This document shows, in pieces, positions 32,645-44,880 of a DNA stretch of 64,000 nucleotides. Location: NCBI RefSeq assembly GCF_014633365.1, contig NC_068343.1, forward strand, positions 29,605,307 through 29,669,306. The letters run 5' to 3'. Made by a program: the position numbers and the translations under genes. The notes under the pieces were generated by a model, which saw nothing but the letters and a program-made list of their open reading frames with translations, did no database searches and was not told the DNA's origin. Every line of letters starts with the position of its first letter. Position 1 is the stretch's first letter. The stretch comes from Diospyros lotus. Lineage: Eukaryota > Streptophyta > Magnoliopsida > Ericales > Ebenaceae.

Positions 32645-33735
32645 GGCACGATGTGGTGAGCTTGAGCGTATTTTTCCTCGTTGCCGGGCTGTGAGCGGGG
32701 CAACAGGTGTGATTGCATTTCATCTCATTGCCAAGCCGTAGGCGGGGTAACGGACTTGATTGAATTTTACCTTGTTGGTGGACCATAGGCGGGGCAACAG
32801 GCTTGATCACATTTTACCTCATTGTCAGGCCATAGGCGGGGCAACGGGCTCGATCGCATTTTGCCTCGTTGCCGGGCTATAGGCGGGGCAACTGGCTCGA
32901 TCGCATTTCCCCCCATTGCCGGGCCATAGGCAGGGTAACGGGCCAGATCGCATTTTACCCCGTTGCCGGGTCATAGGCGGGGTAACGACTCGATCGCATT
33001 TTACCCCGTTGCCGGGCCATAGGTGGGGCAACGGGCTCGATTGTATTTTACCCCGTTACCGGGCCATAGTTGGGGCAACGGGCTCGATCGCATTTTACCC
33101 ATTTGCTGGGCCATAGGCGAGGCAACGGGCTCGATCGTATTTCACCCCGTTGCCAGGCCATAGGCGGGGCAACAGGCTCGATCGCATTGCAGCTCGTTGT
33201 CGGGCCATAGGCGGGGCAACGGGCTCGATCGCATTTCCCCTCGTTGCCGAGCCATAGGCGGGGCAACGGGCTCGATAGCATTTCCCCTCGTTACCAGGCC
33301 ATAGGCGGGGCAACGGGCTCGATCGCATTTTGCCTTGTTGCCGGGCCATAGGCGGGGCAACAGGCTAGATCGCATTTCCCCTCGTTGCTGGGCCATAGGC
33401 GGGGCAACGGGCTCGATTGCATTTCCCCTCGTTACCGGGTCATAGGCGGGGCAACGGGCTCGATTGCATTTTGCCTCATCGTCGGGCCATAGGCTGGGCA
33501 ACGAGCTCAATCTCATTTCCCCTCGTTGCCGGGCCATAAGCAGGGCAACGGGCTCGATCGCATTTCACATCGTTGCCGGGCCATAGGCGAGGCAACGGGC
33601 TTGATCCCATTTCACCTAACGAGCTAAATCGCATTTCACCTCATTGCCGGGCCATAGGCGAGGCAACGGGCTCAATCGCATTTCCCCTCGTTGCCGGGCC
33701 ATAAGCGGGACAACGGGCTCGATCGTGTGCGAGTT
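32645..33735. repeat. 47-bp minisatellite, about 23 copies, in Tat-A
   Basis: Head-to-tail units of the form CGTTGCCGGGCCATAGGCGG then GGCAACGGGCTCGATCGCAT then TTCCCCT. Each unit holds an inverted repeat (CGTTGCC...GGCAACG) able to form a hairpin. It lies between the antisense gene and the integrase end. Long open frames on both strands here are only products of the repeat. Confidence 0.95.
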
Positions 33736-33802
33736 CCCTTTCTGAAAATGTAAATAAAGTGGTTCGGCTAAATGTGTCTACGTCCACGGTCCCATTTCGG
33801 AC

Positions 33803-35146
33803 TTATGTTATTGCAAATATTTTCTCAGGTACATTGTTCGTATACAACTTCAGGTAGTTCAAACTCCATGTTTTCCCCATGGTGTCTCTCAAAAGAGTTT
33901 GTAAAATGCAAGTGTTGGGACCGATCAGCTTTAGAATGCGGTCTGGTCCTTCCCAATTTGCTCGTAACTTTCCATCATCCCTTAGCGCATTGGTTACAAC
34001 AGATCTTCGAAATACTAGATCTCCTTCTTTCATGGGTCTGCTCTTAACCCAAGAATTGAAATAACTAGCGACTCTTCTCTGATACGCAGCTATCTTCATG
34101 GCAGTACTATCCCTCTGCTCTTCAATCAGATCCAAATTTTCTCGCAATGCTTCAGAATTTCTCGTATCGTCCTCTTCCTCATTTGCCATCAGTCTTGGGG
34201 ACTTAGCTGAAATTTCAATGGGAATTAAGGCCTCTGTTCTGTATACAAGATTGAACGGAGTTTCTCCAGTAGCGACCTGACTAGTCGTTCGGTAAGCCCA
34301 TAAAATGGTGGGTAGCTCGTTGGCCCATGTGCCCTTAGCTCCTTCAAGTCGAGTTTTTAGGCCATGTAATATGGATCGGTTGCTGACCTCAGCTTGTCCG
34401 TTAGCTTGGGGGTACGCCACTGAAGCGAACCTTAGCTGGATCCCTAGGCTGTCACGAAATTTCCTAAAGGAATTGCAATCAAATTACTTCCCATGATCAG
34501 TGACGATAATTCTTGGTATTCCAAACCGACACACAATGTCTTTCCATACCATTGCCTCTACTTTTCGTCCTGTAATGGTGGCCAATGCCTCAGCTTCAAT
34601 CTATTTGGTGAAATAGTTAGTAGCCACTATTAAAAATTTTCTCTGCCCGGGTGCTTGAGGGAAAGGTCCCAAAATATCCAAACCCTACTAAGCGAATTGT
34701 ATAGGCTGGAACGCAGGCTACAGCTGAGATATCGGGGCAGATTGGACTGGAGCATGTTGTTGGCATTTGTCACATGATTTGACTTTCTTTAATGCGTCTG
34801 ATCTTAATGTGGGCCAAAAAAAATCGGCTCTCAAAATTTTGGTTGCTAGGGATCTTACTCCTAAGTGTTCTCCACATATTCCACTATGAGTTTCTACCAA
34901 GGCATATTCGGCCTCTTGAGGGCCTAAACATTTGAGAAGAGGTGTAGTGTAAGCTCGCTTATATAATATCCCGTCTATGATGGTAAACCTTGAAGCCCGC
35001 ATCTTAAGTTTTTTTTGCTTCTTGTGGATCATCTGGTAATTCATTACTAGTGAGATAACGATAGAAGGGGGATCTCCAATCCACTTTTGCCTCAACTCAT
35101 GATACCTTTTTTTCTTCGATGCTTGGTTGATGCAGCATCTCCACAA
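33803..35146 (-). pseudogene. Tat-A integrase
   Basis: 35146-34718: zinc-binding region with ETHSGICGEHLG and CDKCQQHA (H2C2). 34717-34421: catalytic core crossing stops, with IVTDHGK as the second acidic motif. 34420-33803: FASVAYPQANGQAEVSNRSI including the catalytic Glu, then WAYRTTSQVATGETPFNLVY and a C-terminal domain with EGDLVFRR and the terminal LNYLKLYT. Broken by stops at about 34420-34720. Inserts the element's cDNA into the chromosome in intact relatives. Confidence 0.85.
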
Positions 35147-35714
35147 ATACTGCTCTTCTTGTTGTTTCTCTTGTGGATGCTAGTTTAGACAAAGCATCAG
35201 CGTGTCCATTGAGCGATCTGTTTATTTGTGTTAATTGGAAACTCTGAAATGTCTGTGCTAGGTCTTTTACTTTGCGCAAGTATTGGGCCATTATCTGCTC
35301 TCGAGTTTCATATTTTCCCTGAAACTGCTGCACAATCAACTGAGAATCACTATGAGCAACCAATCATGCTACTTCCAATTTTCTTGCTATCCTCATTCCA
35401 GCGATTAGTTCTTCATATTCAGCTACGTTGTTGGTACTTGGAAAAGAAAATCGCAGAGAATACTCTAACGTTTCTCCTTCAAGGGATACGAGTACTATCC
35501 CAGCGCCACTTCTCTGTGAACCAGATGCTCCATCAACAAACAACAACCATTCTACCTGCTCATTTTCAGTTACCTTATCGGAGTGTGTGCATTCCACAAT
35601 AAAGTTAGCCAATGCCTGTCCTTTTATAGGTTGTTGAGGTTGATACTGGATATCATATTCATTTAACTCAATGGACCATTTGGTAAGGAAACCGGAACAT
35701 TCGGGCTTTTGCAA
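35097..35714 (-). pseudogene. Tat-A second (archaeal-type) RNase H
   Basis: 35714-35364: LFVDGASGSQRSGAGIVLVS followed by NNVAEYEELIAG, the first Asp and the Glu of the active site. 35363-35097: VAHSDSQLIVQQFQGKY (third acidic residue) and GHADALSKLAS. A stop splits the two parts at 35363. This extra RNase H, on top of the RT-linked one, is a hallmark of the Tat lineage. Confidence 0.85.
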
Positions 35715-35719
35715 AATAC

Positions 35720-37966
35720 TTTGTAAGGGCTGATCTGTAAGTACAACGATCGAATGAGCCTAAAAGTATGGCCTCAACTTTCTAGATGCGTTTAACAGTG
35801 CTAATGCCATTTTTTCTACCACGGGATAATGTGTCTCGGGGCCTTGTAATACCTTACTGACATAATATATTGGTCGATCTACCTGTCCCTCTTTCTTGAT
35901 TAATACAGCACTTATGGCTTCATCGCTTATCCCCAAGTATAAGTCCAACGTCTCTCTGGTTTCTGGTCGTGTTAATAGGGGAACTTCTTTCAAATACTCC
36001 TTTAATACTTCAAATTGTTAGAACGGGTAGGTGCTATGGCACACACCAAGAGGGGGGGTGAATTGGATATTTTAAAAATCTTGATAGAACTTGAAATCTT
36101 TTTAACCCAATTGAGGTTTTAGTGATTTAAAACATAGAACATATAAAATGACAAATGTAAAGCAAGAAGAAAAAATGAGACAAAGGATTTATAGTGGTTC
36201 GGCTTAAACCAAGCCTAATCCACTACCTTAGCTCCCACTAAGGATTTTAAACCAATTCACTAAAACCTCCTACTTACACAAATAGGCCCTCTAGCTACAA
36301 AAGCTAGGAAATACAACCTTATACTTAAACCAAGTAGGCCCTCTAGCTACACAAGTTAGGAAAAACAAGAAGTATACAATTGGAGAGAATCTAAGAGATG
36401 AATCTCTCAGTTACAATGTCTCTCAAAAATGATACAAGGCTTGAAATGAATAATTACAAGTGAAGATCAAAGCCTTGAAGAGAGAAAATTAAAGCACAGT
36501 CAATATAAATACAAATGTGTATATGATGTAAGCTCAAATAATTTCCTTTCCATCCATTAGTCTTCTCTTGATCATCCATGACTTGTATTTATAGGCTTCC
36601 CAAAAGATTGAATTGAAATGTAGCCGTTTGTGACCGTTGGAGTTGAAAAACTAGCCGTTGGAAGCTTTTTGTAAAAGATATAGTCAACAGAAGAAAATGC
36701 ATAGTTGATTATTTTTACAAATAAAACAAAACATAGTCGACAGACAAAAACGCATAGTTGACTATCTTATAACACAAAAATCCCATAGTCGACAGATACA
36801 TATGCACAGTCGACTATTGCAAAAATATGAAGAAAATTTTGAATTTTATGAACAAAAATAGTCGACAGATGAAAAGCCATAGTCGACTATCCTTACTTGA
36901 TAATCGACGGATGAAAAAATAGACGACAGAAGCTTTAAATAGTCGACAGATCAAATCAGCATAGTCGACTATTTTCAGACATAGTCGACAGCACTAAACC
37001 ACATAGTCGACTATCCACAAACATAATCAACAGAACATAAACACATAGTCGACTATTCTTTTTATAAAAACTGAAACGATAAATGATAACATGAAAAAGA
37101 ATATTTTGAATCATAAAATTCTTTAACATTGAAATCTCATAACTTTATTTCATCATTAAAATACAATTATTTTTCATCATCAAAATTATATCAAATGTAA
37201 AACATCACAAATGACTTTTAGCATTGTTCTGTCCACTCAAACTTTTTTCCTGCTCTTAATGTTCGCAAGAATGGTAGCTCTCTTTCAGTTGACTTGGAGA
37301 GAAAACGTCCTGGGGCTGCCATTCGCCCTGTCAATCGCTGAACTTCCTTAGTTGATGCTGGTGGTTCCATATCCAATATTGCTTGAATTTTCTCAGGGTT
37401 TGCCTCGATTCCTCTTTGTGTGATCATGTATCCCAAGAATTTTCTAGACTACACTCCAAAGGCACACTTCCCTGGATTTAACCGCATCTTATACTGTCTA
37501 AAGACTCCAAGCACCCGCGCTAGCTTTTCTACATGAGACTCATTCTCTCGACTTTTCACGATCATGTCGTCAACATATTCTTCCATTGTGTCACCTAGCA
37601 GTTTTTAAAGACTTTATTCACCATGTGTTGATAAGTGGCTCCGGCGTTCTTGAGTCCAAAAGGTATGACTTGGTAGCAGTATGTCCTTTTTTTAGTGATG
37701 AATGATGTCTTCTCTTGGTCTGGAGGGTACATCATTATTTGGTGGTATCTTGAGAAAGCATCCAAAAAGCTCAAAAACTGGTATTCAGACGTTTCATCCA
37801 CAAGGCGGTCAATCCGTGGAAGCGGGTATGAGTCTTTGGGGCATGCCTTATTGAGATTGGTGAAATCCACACAGACACGCCATTTTCCATTAGGTTTCGG
37901 GACCATAACAACATTGGCCAACCACTCTGGATATAATACTTCTCGAATGAAGCCCGCCTTTAGCAA
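35720..37966 (-). pseudogene. Tat-A reverse transcriptase and RNase H, split by a solo LTR
   Basis: 37966-37595: RT with WLANVVMVPKPNGKWRVCVD and FGLKNAGATYQHM. 37594-37437: the catalytic EYVDDMIVKS, reached after a frameshift. 37436-37218: GYMITQRGIEANPEK and FEWTEQC. The reading is then interrupted by the SIRE-like LTR (36016-37207) and resumes at about 36015 with FEVLKEYLKEVPLL. 35993-35760 is the RNase H region with PIYYVSKVLQGPETHYPVVE. Non-functional. Confidence 0.9.
36016..37207 (-). mobile_element. Solo LTR S4, SIRE-like copia, TSD CAAAT
   Basis: 1192 bp between perfect CAAAT duplications (36011-36015, 37208-37212), interrupting the Tat-A pol frame. On the - strand TGATGTTTTAC...GTTCTAACA, with TATA box CTATAAATACAAG (near 36587-36599) and CAATTCACCCCCCC near the end, matching the LTR at 1-1375 in plan. 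About ten ATAGTCGACAG/ATAGTCGACTAT motifs fill 36675-37055. Confidence 0.95.
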
Positions 37967-38026
37967 TTTGTCAACTTCCTCTTCTAATGCGTGTAGCCTA
38001 TCAGGGGCAATGTTTCACTTCTTTTG

Positions 38027-38835
38027 TCAGACCGGCTTGAACTGGGGATCCACATTCAAGTGGTGGCATATTACTTCTGGACTAATTCTTGGCATATCTT
38101 TTGGTTTCCAAGCAAATACGTCTGAATTTTCTTGCAGGCATCTCGCAATTTCTTCTTTCATATGTTCCGGAAGTTGGGACCCCACATATGCTACTTTCTC
38201 AAAATCTGATTCACTCGGATGTACTGCTTCCAATTCTTCAACAGGTTGACGTTTACGTGCGGCTCCTTCCTCCAAAGATTTATGTATGGCTTTCTCAGCT
38301 ATGGATAAGGTTTCTTCAGCTCTTTTCCCTTTTGTAGATGACACATAACAAGTTCGTGCTTTTTTCTGATCCCCTCGAACCTGTCCCACTCCAGCGAGTG
38401 TGGGGAATTTCATCAATAGATAGCATGAGGATACTACGGCCCTTAGATCATTGAGTAACAGGCGTCCCAAGATCACATATTGTATGCCACCGAGGAAGTT
38501 TTAACCACCATAAAATTCGCTTGTCGAGTTACGAGTTGGGGGTCCACACCTAATGTGATAGGTAGCTGAATAGATCCTGCAACTGGAACCGCTTCTCCAG
38601 TGAAGCTATATAAAGGTGAGGATACTTTCTTCAATCGGTCATGAGATAAATGCATTTGTTCAAAACAGTTCCAGTAGATTAGGTTGACAGAACTGCCACT
38701 ATCTACCAAAATTCTACTGATGGGGTGCTTGGCTACGACTGCTGAGATAACCATGGGATCATCATGCGGGAGGATTATATCACCTCGATTGGTTAGGGAG
38801 AAGGTGATTGACTCTTCATCATCTCTTATCTCCAT
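38027..38835 (-). pseudogene. Tat-A aspartic protease and PR-RT linker
   Basis: 38835-38473 carries the catalytic DSGSSVNLIYW motif and FTGEAVPVAGSIQLPITLG. The overlapping frame 38476-38027 continues MILGRLLLNDLRAV (end of protease) and a linker with DVFAWKPKDMPRISPEVICH leading into RT. The DSG rather than DTG active site is common in this lineage. Confidence 0.85.
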
Positions 38836-38874
38836 TACTGAGTTAACTTGGTAGGCTTGACAGGCGTATGCCTT

Positions 38875-40665
38875 TCAGGAGGTTGATGTGTCCCCACCTG
38901 AAATAACGTGAATGGCCTGTTGAGTCGGCTCATTATCTACATGAGTATCTTGCCGACGATCTCTTCCTCTCTCTTGTTGCCTCGGGTTTGGCCTTTCATG
39001 CCCATCACGTCTATCTCCCCTTTGCCAGGGTTCCTTGTTTTCTTCTTCCTCGTTTCTCACATATCTTTGCAAGTGCCCCTCACGAATGAGCATCTCAATC
39101 TGGTTCTTCAATTCTCTGCAGTTATCAGTGGAATGTCCCCGAGTTCGATGATATCTGCAATACTCTTCTTGATTTTTTCCCATAGGTCGATCAACTCTGC
39201 AAGGTAGTTTAAGGAGTCCTTCTCTCTCTACTACGACTAGTATAGTTGACCGGGGCTGTAAAAGTCGAGTATAATGATTAAAGTGAGGTTTAGGTACATC
39301 CGATCTTTTAATCCTTTCCTGTCATCGAATAGGCTCTTCTTCCCTTTCGCGCTCCTTTCTCTTCCTTTCTTTGTCTTCATTCCCCGCCACATTCCTCATA
39401 ATTTCAATGTGGAGGATATACCGGTTTGCTCTGACAAATAAATCGGCCAGGGATGTTGGAGGGTCTAAAGAAAGTGATTCTTGGAGAGAGACGAGACGTG
39501 TCCCTTGGAGCATAGCAAACACTGCCACTTGAGCCGGCAAGTCCGAGACTTCAAGAGTGGCATTGCGAAATCTATCCACAAATTGACGTAAGGATTCCTT
39601 ATTCCCTTGTCGTATGCTAAGCAAATATGTGGCATCCTTTTTTCTTTGATTGTTAATCATAAAAGACTTGATGAATTCTGTCCTAAGCTGCCCAAATGAT
39701 GAAATGGAGGCTTCTAGAAGGCTGTTAAACCATGTTCGAGCATGTCCTGATAGTGTTAAGGAAAATGCTCGGCACATTATGTCGTTATCCCATCCATGCA
39801 ATATCATCAGTGAGTCATAATTCTGAACATGATCATATGGGTCGTCTTTTCCTGAGCAGAGGATGATTTGTGGCATTTTGAATTTTCGAGGCAGCGGTCT
39901 CTCCAATATATCTGCAGTAAAAGGACATTTTCTACGTTGGTGCTCTTCTGTTGCAAGGATTAAGTTTTTCCACTCAAGCACTTCTTCTACTACTATTTTC
40001 ATGTCATCACGTATGGTAGCTGTTGTCTGATTGTCATGTCTTGTTGGTGTACTGGCCACTGCTTCATGATACCTCCGCTTTTGAGGGCTTCTGGTTCTGT
40101 TTTCCATTCTTGGGTTTCCATTTCTTCAGGGCATGGAATGAGGGTTCCTTCTTGGTGGTGGCGATTTGGGCCTATCCTCCCGTCGAGGTGTAGATCGAGA
40201 ATGAGAATCGGGAGTAGCTTCTTGGTAGGAATCAGCTCCCACCTCGGGCTGAGGCATAAACATTTTCAGAGTATTAGGCAACGTCCCTCCAGGCATCATA
40301 CTTTGGAGTACTCCAGCCATGTCTCAAAGTGCTTGCATGCCTTCCACGTGTTGTTGTCTCAATGCTTCATACTCATCCCACGGGACCGTATGTGGTGGTT
40401 GTCATGAGGTCCCCGCTTGATTAGTAGGGAGTGATCCTGAGCCGATGTTAGGTGGAGGTGGGATTGGTTGATTCCCCATCTGCCAGTTTGGAGAAACGGA
40501 GCGATCACCTCCTTGTGTTTGAGCATTATAAGGGGGAGGAAGAGCTCCTTATTGTTGAGAATCAGGAATAATGGGAGGCGCTCCCTGTTGCTGAGAGTTC
40601 CGTGGTGGTAGGCGTGTTTCTATGCCTTGAGAGAGAGTTTGTCGGTGTCCACGGGTGTTTGTCAT
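38875..40665 (-). pseudogene. Tat-A gag
   Basis: Putative start at ATG 40665 (MTNTRGHRQTLSQG). A Pro/Gln-rich N-terminus (to 40126) with stops is followed by a capsid-type Retrotrans_gag region at 40107-39322, including FKMPQIILCSGKDDPYDHVQ, CRAFSLTLSGHARTWFNSL and LRQFVDRFRNATLEV, and a basic tail. After a stop, 39183-38875 encodes a single zinc knuckle (CRYHRTRGHSTDNC) and an Arg-rich tail. Structural protein of the particle. Confidence 0.85.
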
Positions 40666-40692
40666 TCTTAAGTTTACTTTTTGTCTTGCGTT

Positions 40693-40711
40693 TCCCATAG
40701 ATGGCGCCAAT
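40693..40711 (-). other. Tat-A primer-binding site
   Basis: On the - strand AATTGGCGCCATCTATGGG follows the 5' LTR end GGCAACAACA. TTGGCGCC starts are typical of gypsy elements primed by a tRNA other than initiator Met; the exact tRNA is not assigned. Confidence 0.75.
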
Positions 40712-41691
40712 TGTTGTTGCCAAAATACAACAATCTATTTTTAATTGCGGATAGACGCAAGAGTCGGTAGTCGTGTCTTTGCTAATGAGAATCTTGACAA
40801 ACAATTGGATATGGTAAAGGTCCAGATCTAGTAATCTGATAGAGTTGATGATCTGGTGGGCTAATGATTTGGTGGCCCAAAATGATCTGGTGGTCTAAAA
40901 TGATCTGGTGGCCTAAAATGACCAAGTGGCCTTGGTGACGAGTGGCCTTGATGACGAGTGGCCTAAAGATGACGAGTGGCCTTGGTAACCAAGTGGCCTT
41001 GGTGACGAGTGGCCTTAATGACGAGTGGCCTTGGTGACCGAGTGGCCTTGATGACGAGTGGCCTACAAAATGAAAGCACCGTTAGGACACGGGTGGGGGT
41101 CCCGGCGCAAACCCTCCAATGCTTGAGTCAGATCTCGAGAGAAAATGAGAAAATTGTACTTCAATTACTCAAAATTGCGTACCTTGTGATGAAGGCGGAG
41201 TCTCTTATTTATAGTGGAGGAGAGAGAAAGGCCTCACGATATTTTCGACAATAATCTCGTGGCCTATTCCGGGAATTTTGGGGCCCATGTGGCTGACGCG
41301 AGGGGGGGCCACTCGGTCAGATCGGGCGAATCATCGAAGAGATAGTAATCCCAGAGGGTCACTCGGCCAAACCGAGTGGACCCCACTCGGCTAGGCCGAC
41401 CTGGGACGAGGGGCCACTCGGCTCAACCGAGTGGCCCTCTCCACTTAGTCACTCGGTTGCACCGAGTAGACCCCCACTCGGTTGCATCGAGCGGGGGATC
41501 AGCCACTCGGGCAACCGAGTGGTACCCCACTCGGTATTGCCGAGTGGGGAGGTGCCACTCGGCTATGCCGAGTGGGGCGGGCCACTCGGCTCAATCGAGT
41601 GGGTCTTCCTTGACCCTCTACTTTCGCTGCATCCCCTCAAATTGGGGCCCACGCTTGATTAGATATCCGCTCCGTCTTCCCGGGTACATCA
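40712..41691 (-). repeat. Tat-A 5' LTR
   Basis: 980 bp, TGTTGTTGCC...GGGTACATCA on the + strand, with TATA box on the - strand near 41207-41218, U5 minisatellite (40918-41065) and U3 inverted repeats (41340-41600). Shares its layout with 28591-29464 and S2. Confidence 0.9.
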
Positions 41692-41773
41692 ACTATAAAT
41701 ATACCTAGAAGTTAGGGGTTATAATTAAGTTTTTTCTCAATCAAATTTCAGCAACCAATTTGGGTATTCTTAG

Positions 41774-43212
41774 TGTTAGAGTTATGCCCCACAAGCCAAT
41801 TATATTTACATGTAATTGATCATATTTTTCCATTGTGACTCTTTATCTTCAATCAATTATTATTGTAAGGCATTATGTTTTATTTGTCATTGATGGTTGT
41901 CTTTATTATTTCCACTCTTGACAAAGGCCATAGATCAAATAGGCTCATGGAATATGGTCGTGCATAGAGATGACGATCATGAAACATATTCCTTATAAGC
42001 CTTGATCTTAAATGTTCCTAGTCATAGAGTTATTAGGATTGGACACTAATAACTCAGATAGACTAGCATATATGATGCATGCTCAATTAGGAGAATATCT
42101 TGTTTCATAGACATTGGTGTGTGGACACTAGTGCATATATGTGGGTGCTTATTATAAGAATAAGTACACTGAACTGACCCGCTACAGAATTCCTAATGGT
42201 AATTGTTTATGGTCGAATTGGAATTTCTGTGTTGCAATAGTGCAGATTGGTCCTTAGACTTGAGACATCATGATAGTCTTATATTTGATTGGTTACGCTT
42301 TGGTTCTTTTTTGGATTTCAAAGGACTCATTAACAAATTATCACTGGGCGTAACCTTATCACATATGAAGGCTTGTGGATGTCGAAATAGAATTCATCAC
42401 TTATCGATAAGATGAGAAGATGTCCTGTGTATTCCGATGATTTCATGACTGAGGAAATCCTTGGCCAAGGTGAGGCGGAAATCAAAAGGTGTTTTGATTT
42501 CACCTATCAAGTCATAAATGTGGAATGGATACATAGTTATTGAATGACTAGGGTTTCGTCATAAAATCATACCCTAAATTCAATCGGGACATAGATTGAT
42601 GAAAGGATTTTACTGTACGGTAATTGCAATTGAAAAGGTCTGTGTTTTTTTTTTTCATCGTTGGCTAGGTATTCATGGCATGTTGCTAGATGTTAACCAT
42701 GATATGTAGGGTTTTAGAATTAATTTGATTAATTCTAAAACTATTAATTAAAGAGTTTAATTAAGAAGCCCATGAGATGAGTTAATTATGAAGCCCACAA
42801 GTTTAATTAAAAAGTTTAATTATTCTATTCAGTTGGGCCTTCATATAGCCCAATAGAATTGGCCCTACATCTAACCCAATGGTGGACCTAAGGGGTCACA
42901 CACTTAGGTCGAGCCCATTCCACAATTTAAAAGAGAGATTCGGCCCAATATCATTTTGGGGCCGGGCCTAAATTGTTTAGGGGATTTCCAAGGCACAACT
43001 AGGGTTTTTAACTCTATAAATATGCCACTTATGAAGTTGGAAAATAAGGAAAATTGGGATCTCTCATTGGAGGCGCCTAGGGTTTGCTAGCACTACTCGA
43101 TGCGTCGTGGAAAAGGGTCGATCGTGTGGACCGACTTGGAGGAGTTTGCGCTTGCAACTCTATGGATCAAAGAAGGTAGAATCGAAGCTACATGGTTGGC
43201 CGGTTCCTAACA
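41774..43212 (+). mobile_element. Solo LTR S5, Ty1/copia, TSD CTTAG
   Basis: 1439 bp, TGTTAGAGTTATG...GGTTCCTAACA, with inverted ends TGTTAG/CTAACA and perfect CTTAG duplications (41769-41773, 43213-43217). TATA box CTCTATAAATATG near 43012-43024. Removing it restores the E LTR as seen at 45857-45920. No coding region. Confidence 0.95.
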
Positions 43213-43333
43213 CTTAGCAAAACAGTCTTGTTTTTGCGTCTTCTTGAAAGCCAAACTTCAGCCATTGAAGTTTTCTCTTTCAAGGGTTTATTTTGGTATG
43301 TTTTTTCACACATGCGCTACACGCTACGTCAAG

Positions 43334-43347
43334 TGGTATCAGAGCGG
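43334..43347 (+). other. Element E primer-binding site
   Basis: TGGTATCAGAGCGG, two bases after the LTR end GCTACGTCA; initiator-Met type. Confidence 0.9.
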
Positions 43348-43363
43348 TTCATCAACCAATCAG

Positions 43364-44880
43364 ATGGCTAATCTTGAAGGTAACGGTAGCAACTAGCCTC
43401 ATGATGGTGATCGGGGGCTACCCACGGTTTGGAGAGCAATCAAAGAACAACGGGAAATAACTCGTACAATGGAGCAGCAATTGGAGCAAATCTGCAACCA
43501 ATTGGGCATTTTACAATGAGTTAAGGATAATCGGAACCGGACTAATGGCGTGAATCAAGTCGGCTACGTTAAACTGGGAAGACCAGCCATTAATCATGTC
43601 CTCATTAATCCTAGAAGACCAATGATGGATGATAGCAATGATGAGAATGATCTTGGTAGTATGATAGCCAACCCTAGTGGTAAAGGGGTTAGGAGGAATG
43701 CGCAACAACACAACCATTGAAGAAACAATGAGTATAAACTAAAGAATGGCTTTTCGATGAGTTTGGAGCTTGATTTTGAAGATTATGTTGTCCCAGTAAC
43801 CTTAACATTTGCAAACTCAGGTCTGATTTATGCTGCTAACATGACAGAAACTCCAAGGTTATTGACTCATACTGGGGTATTTTCTAGTCCTGAGGGCTCA
43901 GGCATTGCTTCGCAACCCAAGGATGGTGGTGTTTCTTCTTATCAGCTTGCAGTGTAAAGGAGATGGAGGTTATGGTAGCAAATCCTTCTATAGTTTATTC
44001 AAGATCTGGCATTGTTGAATCGAAGGCAATAGGAACATATTCATCTTCGCGATTGCAAAAGCAAGATGGTCACATGGGTTTCTTTGTGGATAGGGGTGTT
44101 GGATCTCCCAGGCTAGTTAACTTGGGTAGTGCAACTGCTTTTGATATTAATCTGAAATTAGATTCTGAAACTAAGAATGCTATAACAACTATTGCTATAG
44201 CTGATCAAGTGCTAAGACTAGAGGAGGATTCAAGCATCAATATTTTAAGTGATTGAGAGACTGCTGGTAGTCATGGAATAAACCTTTATTCGAAACAGTT
44301 GCAAAAGAATACTTCTCCAAACAAGAAAAATCTACAGATGAATTCGGAATCTGTTGAGGAGTCAAAATCAAGAAAGCTTATGAAAGGAGAATAACCTGTG
44401 ACAAGATCTACCAAATTAGAGAAGTGCTCAAAATGGAATGTTCAACGTCCTCAATCTAACAGTAATAATACAATGGAGGCAGAGGGCAACAAACATGGCA
44501 ATGGTTGGACCCATGCCAACGAAGATAAGGTTAAGAGGGGGAGGAATGTCTTTGCTCATGTTCTCTTAGCAGAAAAGTTCAAGCGGTTCAAGAAGATGCC
44601 AAGCAAAAGTTGCACAAATAAGAAGTACAAGACGACAACTGACAAGCATAGAAGCACATGATATTTGAGATTGGAGATGAAGTCATGATATTCTTGAAGA
44701 ATGAACGGATTACAACAAGACAACAAAACAAACTCAAGCCAAAGAAGTATGATCCTTACAAGATTACAAAGAAGATTAACGATAATGCTTATATTGTGGA
44801 TTTGCCTAATCATATGGGTATTTCCAAACATTCAATGTGGCTAATCTCTCTTTGTACTTACTAGACGTGGATTTATCCTA
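43364..44880 (+). pseudogene. Element E gag start joined to integrase C-terminus
   Basis: ATG 43364 opens a gag-like N-terminus (MANLEGNGSN, then TMEQQLEQICNQLG) with an early stop. 43757-44256 is open but not recognised, and could be gag or host filler. 44540-44870 encodes an integrase end (VFAHVLLAEKFKRFKK, frameshift, [35 protein letters not shown]), followed by LYPD-like terminal residues. Protease, RT, RNase H and the integrase core are absent. The length left (about 1.5 kb) shows a large internal deletion. Confidence 0.7.

Larger units (their letters stand above)
28591..41691 (-). mobile_element. Tat-A: Tat-lineage gypsy element with antisense gene and dual RNase H
   Basis: Reverse-strand element, about 11.9 kb net of its SIRE-like insertion. 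Right to left: 5' LTR (41691-40712), PBS, gag, protease, RT-RNase H, a second archaeal-type RNase H, integrase, a 47-bp minisatellite array, an antisense gene on the + strand, polypurine tract and a truncated 3' LTR (29464-28591). Presence of two RNase H domains and the antisense gene fits the Tat group. It lies inside the 5' LTR of element E. Its left side is deleted, so no target duplication can be checked. Confidence 0.85.

Noticed and set aside
32825..33537. Long open frames on the - strand, up to 131 codons
   Set aside because: Products of the 47-bp minisatellite, open in several frames at once.
32645..33735. CRISPR-like array
   Set aside because: Units are contiguous without unique spacers and sit in a plant retrotransposon.
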